Below are positions 1-10,907 of a stretch of DNA of 64,000 bases, one piece after another. The DNA comes from Erythroxylum novogranatense (Eukaryota; Streptophyta; Magnoliopsida; Malpighiales; Erythroxylaceae). Under the pieces are notes generated by a model. That model was not told where the DNA came from, did not search any database, and was given only the letters and a program-made list of their open reading frames with translations. The stretch is from NCBI GenBank assembly GCA_029891385.1, contig CM057232.1:70023824-70087823 (forward strand), read 5' to 3'. The translations under genes and the position numbers were made by a program. The number at the start of each line of letters is the position of its first letter. Position 1 is the stretch's first letter.

Positions 1-1
1 C

Positions 2-1080
2 AAGAGTTGGAACATCCGTTTTGATGAGTCAATCAAAGAGTTTGGTTTCTCATAAAATCCGGATGAACACTGTGTGTATAAGAAGGTTAATGGGAATGCA
101 ATCGTTTTCCTTGTGTTGTATGTAGATGACATCTCGCTACTCGGAAGCGATGTCTCATTGATGCAATCGCTTAAAATTTGGTTGTCCAAGCAATTTGCGA
201 TGAAAGACCTTGGTGAAGCAACTTATATCCTTGGGATAAAGATCTATAGAGATAGATCAAAGAGGTTGCTTGGTCTTTCACAATCATCGTACATAGACAA
301 GATGCTAAAGAGGTTTAGCATGGAGCAATCCAAGAGAGGGTTTTTTCCCATTACTCATGGGATAACACTCTCGAAATCTATATGTCCTAAGACACAAGAT
401 GAGAGGATTCGCATGGATCAGATCCCGTATGCATCTGCAGTAGGATCGATCATGTATGCTATGTTATGTACGAGACCCGATGTATCGTATGTTACGAGTG
501 TCACGGCGATACCAATCGGATCTGGTGAGGGTCATTGGTAGGTATCAAGAATATCCTCAAGTACTTGCGAAGGACTAAGGATGTTTTCTTGATATATGGA
601 GATGGAAATCTCCAGTGAGCGGCATCTGGATGCCGCTTTCCAATCTAACAAGGATGACTCGAGATCCCAGTCAGGTTATGTTTTCACGCTAAACAGCGGA
701 GCGGTCAGTTGGAAGAGTTCTAGACAGGAGACAACTGCCGATTCAACAACCGAGGCAGAGTACTTTACCGCATGAGATGCGCAGAGGAAGCAGTTTGGAT
801 CAAGAAGTTCATTCTTGAACTTGATGTGGTTCCTAGTGTGATGAGCCCATAGGATTGTATTGTGATACAATGGGGCTAGTCTTGAGGAAAGGAATCAAGG
901 TCTCATCATTGATCCGCACACGTACTCATGATTCCATCGATTCGAAATCATCCATCGAGATGATGTCCCGATAGAAGAATTCCACGAGCAAAGTGTTCTT
1001 GATCCGCTGTGAAGCCATTGTCACGTAAGAATTTTGATTCTCATGTACTCGCTTATGGTATTAGATACCAAGGCGATTGG
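2..1080 (+). pseudogene. copia pol remnant: reverse transcriptase and RNase H
   Basis: Frame 2 from the window edge reads into a copia RT: a DEHCVYKK-like segment, then the YVDD catalytic motif encoded at about 119-130, then MKDLGEATYILGIKI and RPDVSYV blocks, all standard copia RT landmarks. There is a stop before the YVDD block (about 41-43) and another at 539-541, just after a GEGHW motif. After that, frames shift repeatedly, but KNILKYLRRTKDVFL (about 550-590) and the RNase H blocks GYVFTLNSGAVSWKS and TTEAEYF (about 670-775) are still legible. The pol cannot give a functional product. It runs straight into the polypurine tract and LTR, as expected for the 3' end of a copia element. Confidence 0.85.
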
Positions 1081-1100
1081 CTTTAGGTCAAGTGGGAGAT

Positions 1101-3116
1101 TGTTAGAGTAGTGCCCTAAAGGCAATCCCTTTAGCGCTTTTTGTTCATAGTCATGTATGCACTTTTATGAATAAATAAAGAAAGGCATGTTTCATTTATT
1201 TGATGTTCTTTATAAATTGATATTGATCTTTAATCAAATTAATGAAGTCCATGATATATGACATAGCATGAAGGAAATTATGATGTGATCATAATCTTGA
1301 GATTCCTATCATGTGCAATTATGTCAAGATCTAAATTTTCCTAGTCATAGGATTAATGAGACCGGACATCATTAATCCCACGGACTAACATATGTCATAC
1401 TCCTTGATTGGATCAAGCGGTGGATCTCGAAACCTGTAAATATGAGATATTTAGAGTTGACATATGGATGCTTACTAGTGGTAGTAAGTTCATTGGATGA
1501 CTGCCATGAGATCATCACATGGATTTAATGTCGGTGATAATCTCATCATAGCAATGGTGCAAGTATCCTTAGACTTGAGGTACTCGAGGATATCTTGAAT
1601 CTTGATCACTGCATTTTGACTCCATTCCTTGTGGCCTTTCGGAGGTTACTCATAGGGTGGTGCTTGGGTACGACTTGAGGTATTCAAGGTAATTGAGTAG
1701 TCAATAAAGGATTCATCACTTACAGTGAGAGCGAAGAGATACCTGCCTCTTGTCGGGATCATTACTTTAAGTCTCGGCGAGCATGACTATGTCATGAAGA
1801 GTGTCTTCATTGACATATAAAGTAATGAGTCCTCGACAGAACCGATTTCACTGGGCTAGACTTAGTCTAGTAAGAGTTGACATATTAGCCATACTCATAA
1901 CCAAGTGGGGTATAGGATGATGAAAGGACGAATTGCACAAGAATTGTCTCATGGAAGGGTTCATGATCCGGTTCGTGATGAATTCATCAAACCGATTACT
2001 TTCCGGTCAATTGGGGTCATGATGTGTTGCTAGATACCGCTCATGACTTGCTCAGATTAATTGTTAATCTAAGTGGCCAACATAACCGGAACCTAAAGGG
2101 TCACACGATAAGAGTGTTTGGAGAATCAGTAAAATATTATTGACCGAGTTCCAATTATGGAGATCATTAGGATTAATTGGATCCCGATGAGATTGGGATA
2201 TGTCCCGATGAGATCGCGACATCGATATTGCTAAGAAAGGTTTAGGAGTCATTTTTACCTTACCGGGCCCTAGACGATGGGGCCAGGACCAAGTTGGACT
2301 GGACCTTAGCAATTATATATTAATTGATTAATTAAGTAATTAATTAATTAATTATATATAAATAAATCCATGTTGTCGTTGGAAAGTGGAAGAAGAGATG
2401 ATTAGCTTTGAAAAGTCAAAGTTACATTAGTTTATTACTTAATTAATGAATGGCTATTAAGACATACACTTGGCTTCATCTTATGTTAAGTCATTTAATT
2501 GTTAAAAGACATATATAAGATGGCTTAGTGGATGAATGTGCGTTCGATGGTTGCTTGAAAGGAAGAACAAATGATTTAAGTGTTAAGGTTTGAAAAAGTC
2601 AAAAACCATCATTTGTTTATTCCTTTAAGGCATCCACGTGCATAGCCTTCCATCCTTATGTTTTGTTGTCTTTAAAATGTTACAGACACATATATGAGGA
2701 TTAGAAGAAGTTGATAGCTATATATAGATAGTCGACGGTGGACTAAGGTTAAAAAAAAGGAAAAGCTTAAGTGTTAAGCTTAAAATGAAAAGTGTTTCAT
2801 TTTTCTTCTTTCTCAAGGCCATCATCGATTTCTCTTCTCTTCTCCAAGGATCCAACGTCAATCTGAAGTTCTCCAAGGACAAAGGTAGGGTCTAGCAGCC
2901 TTTAATCTGTTCTAGCTATTCCCGGGTCAAAGGTGTTTGATTCGGTTAGGTTTTCTGATCTCTGCATGGATACCTTTAAAGATAGTCTCTATTGGCTATT
3001 CAGGTTTGAGATTTTCATACCGACACCAGGATCCTGGGTTTCGGGAAGGTCCCGGGAATAAAAATTTTTGTTTCCGCTGCTGGAACATGTGATGTTCCTC
3101 CCGGGATTTTCCTACA
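1101..3116 (+). repeat. copia 3' LTR (about 2.0 kb)
   Basis: It starts TGTTAGAGTAGTGCCCTAAA directly after the purine tract AAGTGGGAGAT and ends CCTACA at 3116, giving TG...CA ends. A TATA-like stretch (about 2717-2724) is followed by a leader-like pyrimidine and purine sequence, as in the U3/R boundary of plant LTRs. There is no coding sequence inside. The 5' partner LTR is outside the window, so the length is judged from the terminal motifs and the switch to LINE sequence at 3117. Confidence 0.8.
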
Positions 3117-4290
3117 TTCACAACCTTTTGGTGAGCATTAAAGTGTTCATTTTTTTGACCAAGTAAATATCTAACATCTCTTATGCCAACCCTATAAGAT
3201 GTAATTAGAATGCCAAGATACCTTAATGGAAAATCTTATTGTTTAAATCTTATGACGGTTGACAATATTAGATTATGATTCGTAGCACTTTTAAAAAGGA
3301 AAAAACTACTTTTAGAGCAATTCACCTATGGTCTAAAAGTTTTTTGAAAGACCCTAAAAGCATTTATAAGAGCCAAGATAGATGTGGCATCTACTTTGGA
3401 AAGTAAGATAAGGTCATCAGCAAAATAGAGATTTGTGATATGAAGTTTCCTACATTTAAAGTGATATTTGAATCCCTTTTTCCTTTCACCAATTCTAAGA
3501 AGTAATCTGTTGAAAACTTCCCTGACCAGTGCAAAGAGGTAGGGAGAGATGGGATCACCTTGTTGAATTCCTTTACAAATTTAGAAGAACTTGGTAGGTT
3601 GACCATTTATAAGAATGTTATATGAAGGTGACATGACAAATTTCTTAATTCAGTGTATAAAAGAAGTTGGAAACTCCATAGTGGTAAGAATGTTAATTAT
3701 AAATTCCCAATCAACACTATCATAAACCTTTTAAAGGTCAATTTTGATGCAGCAATTAGGATTGCCCCTCTTCTTAAAATAAGGTTTAATCAACTCTTGG
3801 AGAATCAATATGTTGTCCCCAAGTACTCTACCAGGAATATATACACATTGTGTAGGACCAATATGGTTTTAGAGAACCTTTCTCAATCTATGAGCAAGGA
3901 TCTTTGAAATTATCTTGTAGATAAAGTTGTAACAAGCAATGGGATGAAAGATTGTAAATTGATTTAGTTACCATTTTTAGGAATAAGAGAGATGTATTTC
4001 TTATTGATTTCTACAGGTAAGGATCCATTATTAAAAAACTCTAAAACAACTTCAGAAACAAGGTTACTTGTGAGAGGCCAAGTTTTGCTAAAGAAGTTGA
4101 TATTGAATCCTTCTAGGCTAGGAGCTTTGAGGGGATGAAGAGATCTTAAACTATCTTTGAATTTGCAAAGAGTGATTGATCTGCTCAATATATCAGTTTC
4201 CAGAGATGGAATAGAATCTTGTAAGATTTCTTTGAGAAAGAGTTCAAAGTCACCTTTATCTATTATATTTTGCTATTTGGAAGGAAGGGA
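3117..4290 (-). pseudogene. L1-type LINE reverse transcriptase remnant
   Basis: Reading the minus strand from about 4290 downward gives LINE RT blocks in the right order. First is a linker ending in ILQDSIPS, then the KAPS..GFNINFF block with FFNNGSLP and YISLIPKNGN (4188-3964). Next is a decayed palm region with the SPSLFVLV-like segment near 3540, then a degraded catalytic block near 3420. Last is a DFPLRYLGILI block (about 3230-3200), the conserved segment after the palm. Several frameshifts and stops separate them. The domain is cut at 3117, where the copia LTR begins, so the thumb and zinc-knuckle part is missing here. Confidence 0.8.
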
Positions 4291-5639
4291 ATAACTAGAA
4301 CTATAAAGAAAAGTCTTCAGCTAGGTCAGTATTTATAGCTAAGACTACATGTAAGATTAGGGAGATTAAGATGGATACTCAATCTTATACTTGATGCTTC
4401 ATCCTGCTTAAGACTCAGGTGGACCTTTCCTTTTACTTGATGCTTTTATATGGTAGCATTGATAACGAACATTTGGAATGAATTAAATAATATGCTCTAT
4501 AGCTCACCTATATAATTGTCTGCATGCTTGAAAGAGTGGTGCCCTTTAAAGGATATAAATATCCTTGATTATATTATATTTTTCCATTTTATAAAGCCTT
4601 AGACTTCTTTTATTAATATAGTTTATTTCATTTCCAAAAAGTAGTAGTAGTAATATTAACATTAACATTAGGCTATTGTACAATGAGTTAGATAAAATCA
4701 ATTTCTTTATGAAAATTAAGGATACGTAGTTATTTAAATAGTTACAAGTTCATCTACCTAATTGATACAAATTAAATTCTATCTTATTAGTGAAAATTTT
4801 ATGAGATTTAATTTTTACATAATATTCTTTTGTTTCCTTATTTCATAATTTGAGTTGGTTAGTTTGTCCTCTCATAGGTACATATGTATGAAATAAGCAA
4901 AGATACTATGCAAAGGAGCTTGAAGCTTAATTGGCAAGCTTATTTAAGTGAGAGTACTTTAACATATAATATTTCATGTTCATTTTCATTTAAGAAATGT
5001 TGTTATGTTATGTTTGACAATAACTTAAATGGTCAAAGTATTGACTATATCCAAATTGTAAGGAACATGTTTAATAAATTAATTAATTCACGTTGTCAAC
5101 AATGTGATTACCATAACAAAGTATGTATGTGTGTGTGTAAAACATAGTTTAATAAAAAACATAAATATAACCAAGAAAAAAGAAACTCTTTGCCAACCTG
5201 ACCAAGGATAAGAATTTAATTGTCATCAAATAGGAGAAAGATCATATTTATGGATCCTATGTAAATTATAGAGAACTTACACATCCATCTATTCAAATTT
5301 AACTTATTTCCTTTCAAGGACCTTATTCTTAAGAAATCAAACTTCAAAAACTAAGTGTAAGCCTCATTGATATTTTTCATAGAAAAACCCAAACACTTCC
5401 CTCTAGGTTTTAGTATCCTACCTTATAAACTAAGGATTTTCGTACATAAAAGTTTCTATACAAAATAATTAGCATTTCAATCACTTTGAACAAAGTTATA
5501 GAGCTGTAAAATAAAAGTTGAAATTGCGATGTTAATCCATTTAATAGAAAGCGAAGGTTATCCTAGCCTTTGTAATTACATTATAACTAGTTTGATGATT
5601 TTAAGTATATATATATATATATATGCATAATTTTATAAT
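4291..5639. other. AT-rich spacer, no recognised gene
   Basis: I recognise no protein family here. An open frame at 4884-5147 (+, 87 codons) has a few cysteines near its end but low-complexity AT-driven composition and no neighbours that suggest a gene. A short TA repeat lies at about 5608-5625, just before the copia relic. Confidence 0.5.
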
Positions 5640-6398
5640 TGTTTCTTAGAGTGTGTTGGTTGAAACATGGTAAATTCACCAAGTGAATATTGTTGTGTAT
5701 GACTAATAACAAGTGCAATTTTGGAGTATTTTAAGAGAACATGAGTATTTTCTTGAAATTCTCTTAGTGAACACGTCTTAGGACACAAACTTGGCATAGT
5801 TCATATTGCCTTATGAAAAGTAGAGATGGAGCTAGAGGTTGAAAGTATGAATATATTGGAATGACAAAGGTTCTACCGAAAACATGATCTAGGACATGGT
5901 TGTATCGTAAACTGTTTTCAAGTGCATGAAGGAGTAAAAGGGACCATGTTTTGGGGATACATGTTTCCATATATATACAAGAGGAGAAATAGTACAATCT
6001 ATGACCTAAGATACAACCATGACCTAAACCATGATTGGAACGAATAACCTTATTTAAAAATACATTTTTAGAGGAATATAAACTCTACAAGGATTCTATC
6101 AGTTGTTAAAATCATAGCAAGTTGAGTTGGTTTTGGGTAACATACCAAATTGTGTTGAACTATATCATATATAATTTATAATTAACTATACTTGTGTAAC
6201 TAACCTACATATAGGAAATTTGTTCTCCTCACTAATTGGGAAAGTTATTAATCAATATAGTGAGACTAATTGCATTTGGTTCCCGAGGATCTAAGCATGC
6301 CAAATTAACTAAAACTTATTAAAAATATTTTTATGTTCTTATTTGTTTGTTTCTTTCATACTAATCTATTTCTTACTAAATTATCTTATTTCTTAACA
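5640..6398 (+). repeat. 5' LTR of copia relic
   Basis: TG...CA ends: TGTTTCTTA at 5640 and TTAACA ending at 6398. It is immediately followed by a tRNA-Met-like primer-binding site. It pairs with the repeat that starts at 7221. Many substitutions and indels separate the pair, so the insertion is old. Confidence 0.62.
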
Positions 6399-6400
6399 AA

Positions 6401-6413
6401 TGGTATAAGATCA
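6401..6413 (+). promoter_or_regulatory. primer-binding site (initiator tRNA-Met type)
   Basis: TGGTATAAGATCA resembles the copia consensus TGGTATCAGAGC and sits two bases after the LTR end. This fixes the orientation of the relic as plus. Confidence 0.65.
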
Positions 6414-6427
6414 TATTTGAGGCAACA

Positions 6428-7140
6428 ATGACTTCAGTTACAAAGTTTTAAAATAGAAAGGTTTAATAGTAAAGTCAAAGGGAAAGGGAGATAGTATTGT
6501 ATTATGATACATATAACTGGGTTAGCTTGGTTGGCAAAGATTATGAAAGTTTATAAGGAAAACTTGTCAAATGATTTCAATCACTAAAAGGTAGACTTTT
6601 GCAAGTTTTATACAAATGGTTAAAATTCTAGGGTAACTTTTAAGGATATAATATATGGAGGCAATGTATGTTAAGAAAAATATATAGAGAGGACTTGCTA
6701 GGACTAGTAATTGGCAGTACTATAGTAGTACAAGCTAAATTGGAGTAAGATAGAATAGATGCTAAAGGTTCTAAAAATTTTGGTTTTGGAGATAAAACAA
6801 TGTCAAGAAGAAATCATCAATATGACATAATCAAAGATAACATGAGATGAGCCATAAGGATACCAAAAATATATAGGTGGAAAGACTCAATTGTGTATGC
6901 TTTTACTATCAATGATAGGGATCCAACTACCATTCAGAGGCTAGAGAAAGTTAGGAGAAAGATAGATTGATGAGTATTGTGATGAAGGATGTGAGGTTTT
7001 ACAAGAAAAAGGAATTTATTACATCTAGCTAGATCTTGTTAAAAAAATATTCATACTTCAGAGGAAGCAATTGACATGTTGACAAAATTAGTTACTACAT
7101 CACTTGGATTTGATTAATCTCTTGGGATGCTAGACATGAT
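6428..7140 (+). pseudogene. copia gag start joined to RNase H tail (deleted)
   Basis: Just after the primer-binding site an ATG opens MTSVTKF, then a stop, then a K-V/F-N block, which is the start of a copia gag (a short acidic or polar start, then the F-N-G region). At about 7050-7110 the frame reads NIHTSEEAIDMLTK, the conserved tail of copia RNase H. The roughly 600 bases between are out of frame and unrecognisable. Thus protease, integrase and most of RT are missing. Confidence 0.6.
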
Positions 7141-7220
7141 TACAACTCAAGTATAATAAATTCTCCAAATGTAGTGATCATTATGTATGGCTTATATACT
7201 TAGACATGCAATTTTTGAGG

Positions 7221-7620
7221 TGTTTCTTGAAGTGTGTTGGTTGAAACATAATACATTTTCCAAGGTGAGTTTATGTATATGGATCATTTATACATGTCTT
7301 AAGACGTGATGATCATGATTTAAGGACACAAGTTCGATTGAAATTGTGTTAATGTACAAGGAAAAAAAGTGAGATCCACGGTTTGGGACGTCGGGATCCA
7401 AATTGTATCTACAATAATAACCTTATTTAGAAACAAGTTTTGATATAATACAAATTCTATAAGAATTCTATGACTTAATTAGATCATGGTTAAATTGAAT
7501 TGGATTTGGTAAAAGGAAAAGTTATATTAAACTGCACCAGAGAGGATTTATAATTAATTATGCATTTGTAAACTAGGTATGATATCATTAAATTTCTTTT
7601 GGCAATAAATACTTTCCTTT
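7221..7620 (+). repeat. 3' LTR of copia relic (right end unclear)
   Basis: Direct repeat of the 5640 LTR, starting TGTTTCTTGAAG after a short purine run (TTGAGG). Similarity to the left LTR is clear to about 7580, then fades, so the end is approximate. Confidence 0.55.
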
Positions 7621-10043
7621 AATTTCTAATAATGTTAAAATCTTGAAGTTGGAGATGCTGATTGAGATTAAGTTCATACTCAAGGAACATGTTTGGAAAT
7701 ATCTACAACAAGTATTTGCTTAATCAATTATTGTTTTTCCACATTGTTAATCTGATGAACTTGTACAAAAATTGTGCCTTTTTTTTTCAAGTTCCTTAAC
7801 TAGAGACTTGCAGGTTCAAACCATATTAGGGGGTTAAACATTTTTCTGTAATTATCTTAATTAAATATTGCCTTTTCAATTAACTTATAGGTTCATTAAC
7901 GGACATACAGAAGGAAAAACATAATTATTAAATTCATTAAAATGCTAAACATTTTTTGTCCTATATAAACAGGACGTACAGATGGCTTACTTTGACGGCG
8001 ATCGCAGTTGACTGATTTTTAAGATTTATTTTCAAGAAAATAAGGGCGGAGACAGAGACAGAGACAGAGACAAAGACAAAGAGCAATGATAGAAACAAGA
8101 GTGCTTAGAGCACATTCAGTTGTTTGGATTGTGCTAAATACTTTAATATAAACCAACGTTGATTTTCAGTCAGAGTTCTTAACTTATATCTTACTATATT
8201 GTTATATAATATGAGATCAGGCGATTAACTAATATTTGTTTACGTAACATTAAGTATTCATTGCCGTGGATCAACAGCTATGCATTATTTAGTAGGGTTT
8301 GATGTATCCTCATAAGTATTGTGATTTCATTACGTAAAATATGTTCCAAATTGATTTTTCCATGACACTGTATGGGATTTAGGTTAGTTAACATATTCAT
8401 ATCATAGCTCCACTTGATAATGTTGAAGAAGCTTCAAGTTAGGTCGATTTTATTTGAATCAAGTTTAGAAGTATATTGTATGGAAAATTGTGATGACCAC
8501 CCAAATGTAGTTTAATACTAAACCTTCTAATGGTCACTATATATAAACCAATTATAATAGGGTGTATCAGTAGTACTACCCTTCCTTCAAATTGAATAAT
8601 GAATGCTTGGAGCAGCGATTGAAAGTGAGGCCAGAAAACGATATTTTCCTTTCTTGTATTTACGCTACACTGATATCATGCAACTGGTCCACTTAATTTA
8701 AATATTTTTGATTGGGTACAGATGTTGCACTTAATCATTTTTATTTGGTTTTCGTACCAAGTTTAGTTGTTAATTAGTATAATTAATTACTTAATTTATC
8801 TTACGAGTCAGAATAACATGACATGCAACTTAATATTATGTATGAAGAATTATTGGTGATGATGAACCCTTTTTTTATATATATTTGACGACAAGGTGCT
8901 CTATACTGATGAAACTCATAGTATGATACCAGATCCGTGCGTAATGGATGAAGTTTCTTTATTCAATATAAAATCATGATAGTTCATTACTTAATAGGAA
9001 AAGATCCAAATTCATATCCTATCATTAGCTTATGGCTTATCTAGCCTGTAAAATCTCACGACGTTTACATACTTCGAAGTAAAAATAATATCATCAACGT
9101 ATTGAACATGTATTCGACCTCTCAATTCAACACGATCATCATAAGAAATAGCATTAAATACACTATATTTATCCTCTTTTCTTTATTCTTTATAATTTTA
9201 GAACTATTAAATGTTTGCATCTACTTAATTATTAATTTTAATTAAGTCCATATTGTTAGTGCATGTCGTTTTAAGTATTCATCACCAACTTGTTTATCCA
9301 ACAATTACTACATAAGAAATATCATTCGGAAAAGAAAATAACCCGCTACACAACATTGTTACATTTGTTGAAAAATAAATAAACCGTACCATTCATTGCT
9401 TATAGTAAAAAATGGGTTCCAAACATGATAAATAGATGGTTACGACACTAGATTACCATCACTTGTTACAATACTATCAGACGATGAACTAACATTTCCA
9501 TTATAAGTGTCCTAAAGTTTCTGCTCCACGTACTTTCTCCTCCAATTAATGCATGGTATCCTCGTGTTCAGAGACATCTCTCCATCACTTAATTTGTGCT
9601 GGTTATTGACTTGTACACTCATTCTCGTTGTTGATCTGCTTTAAGATTATTGACTATATGTTTGGTTTTTCACAGGTTTCCTTGTTGGGTGGCTCACCTA
9701 CCCACTAGTTTGGATGCATGACAGTGTCACATTTATAAGCTACATAGAACCTGTAAATCCCCCGGCTATTTTCTTTGATTTCACTTCTTCATGTATAATG
9801 GGTTTGTATTATTCGTTTCTTGCACGGTTGTACATCTGCCCCTGGATGATGTTTATGAATGTGGTACCTTGTAATTGTTTCTCCATGCTCTTGCTAACTG
9901 ATCACTAAAGTGCTTTGATTCTTTACAAAGAATAAGTTGTTCCCTTGGATTTGTCAGAGATAAATTTATACTATTTCCTTGAGTTTCTCCTAATGCTTGA
10001 ATCTCCAAGCTTTTCTTTTCTTTTAAATCATTTGCATGCTAAT
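7621..10043. other. spacer without recognised gene
   Basis: AT-rich sequence with no protein family I can name. A TATA-like stretch at about 8540-8550 has no convincing ORF behind it. The stretch 9650-10040 is less AT-rich and contains a 64-codon frame (9714-9908) after a splice-acceptor-like CACAG at about 9673. It could be a remnant of an exon or UTR, but no homology is recognisable. It is the left flank of the copia insertion at 10044. Confidence 0.45.
8049..8083. repeat. GACAGA-type microsatellite
   Basis: Runs of GAGACA/GACAAA hexamers, about six units, in otherwise non-repetitive spacer. Confidence 0.85.
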
Positions 10044-10280
10044 TGTTGGAAAAAAAAGAATAAAAATGGAAAGGAAGGCAAGAAGTTTAGCAGTTTAACT
10101 CATGTAATGTTCCATTATAAAATGAAAGCAAGGCTATGCCTACTTAAGTGGCTCACAAACGAACTAAGCTCAGCAAAAAATATGCAACTATATAAGAAAG
10201 TAGGTAAACATTATCCCACATAATCTTCCACTAACAACTAGAGAATACCAACAAATATCACATGCTAATTGGATCACTTA
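10044..10280 (-). repeat. copia 3' LTR, distal segment
   Basis: This segment matches the intact LTR at 26941 to about 27175. It starts TGTTGGAAAA (the 3' end of the LTR in its own orientation) and is broken at 10280 by CACTA-1. The last three bases, TTA, are the CACTA target duplication. Confidence 0.88.
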
Positions 10281-10299
10281 CACTACAAGAAAACTCACG

Positions 10300-10680
10300 T
10301 TCTTCGACGGAATTTTCCGTCGGAAACACGACCACATAAGAAATCGTCGTAAACATGACTGTCGTTATTACTTACCGACGGAACAAAACCGTCGGTGTAT
10401 TGTCAACGGAAAATTGACGGAATATTATCCGTTGTTGTTATTTTGCGACGGACATTAATTAAAAATTTTGTCGGTGGAATTCATATATCACCGACAAAAT
10501 ATGTCCGTCGGTATAATTTAGGGACGGAACCACCGTCGCTACGTTTGGGAAGTAAGTAATAATCTTGACGACAGAAATATAATCCGTCGGACAATGTGCC
10601 GACGGAATTGTGTATTCCGTCGGTGAAGGTGCTTAAATATACCGACGGAATTGTGTATTCCGTCGGTGTTATTAAATTGG
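10300..10680. repeat. CACTA-1 left subterminal repeat array
   Basis: More than a dozen copies, in both orientations, of a motif around CCGACGGAAT / ATTCCGTCGG, separated by AT-rich spacers. In En/Spm the subterminal repeats are bound by the second element-encoded protein; here the equivalent role is inferred. This is the 3' end of the element relative to its genes. Confidence 0.9.
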
Positions 10681-10907
10681 TATAAAACATTATGTTGTAC
10701 ATAATTGGACATCCACACATCAACCAGTACATCAAAGGTTTAAATAATGTCAATTGTTATACAATTGGATGTACATAATTGGACATCTACACATCAACCA
10801 GTACATCAAAGGTATAAATAATGTCAATTGTTATACAATTGGATATAAACACAAAAAAGGATCCATTAATTGTTATGTTTGTACCTTTAAATAATGAGTT
10901 CAACTAT
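10681..10907. other. CACTA-1 3' untranslated stretch with direct repeat
   Basis: Between the subterminal array and the Transposase_24 stop, a block of about 75 bases is repeated twice: AATTGGACATCCACACATCA near 10707 and its near-copy at about 10778. The same block is present, also doubled, in CACTA-2 at about 42650-42750, so the duplication predates the split of the two copies. Confidence 0.7.

Larger units (their letters stand above)
1..3116 (+). mobile_element. Ty1/copia retrotransposon, 3' part (cut by window edge)
   Basis: The order is the C-terminal part of copia pol (reverse transcriptase then RNase H), a purine-rich tract ending at 1100, and a long LTR from 1101 to 3116. The gag, protease, integrase and 5' LTR would lie to the left of the window. 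The right flank (3117 onward) is a minus-strand LINE reverse transcriptase, so this element landed inside that LINE. The target-site duplication cannot be checked because the left end is outside. Candidate right-hand duplicate bases are TTCAC at 3117-3121. Confidence 0.88.
5640..7620 (+). mobile_element. internally deleted Ty1/copia relic
   Basis: Two diverged direct repeats flank a core of about 0.8 kb. The left copy (5640-6398) begins TGTTTCTTAGAGTGTGTTGG and the right copy (from 7221) begins TGTTTCTTGAAGTGTGTTGG. Shared blocks continue through both, for example TGTTGGTTGAAACAT, AATAACCTTATTTA and the AATTAA...TTGTGTAA-type stretch. A tRNA-Met-type primer-binding site follows the left LTR. 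The core keeps a gag start and the extreme C-terminus of RNase H, with everything between deleted. The right LTR boundary is uncertain. Confidence 0.68.

Noticed and set aside
4884..5147. 87-codon open frame
   Set aside because: No homology, AT-driven composition, no promoter or splice evidence.
8538..8600. TATA-like promoter
   Set aside because: No ORF or transcript structure follows; such motifs are common by chance in AT-rich DNA.
9650..9910. Remnant exon of a host gene
   Set aside because: Composition and a CACAG acceptor are suggestive, but no frame gives a recognisable protein.
10300..10680. CRISPR-like spaced repeats (CCGACGGAAT)
   Set aside because: Irregular spacing, both orientations and plant transposon ends; these are CACTA subterminal repeats.
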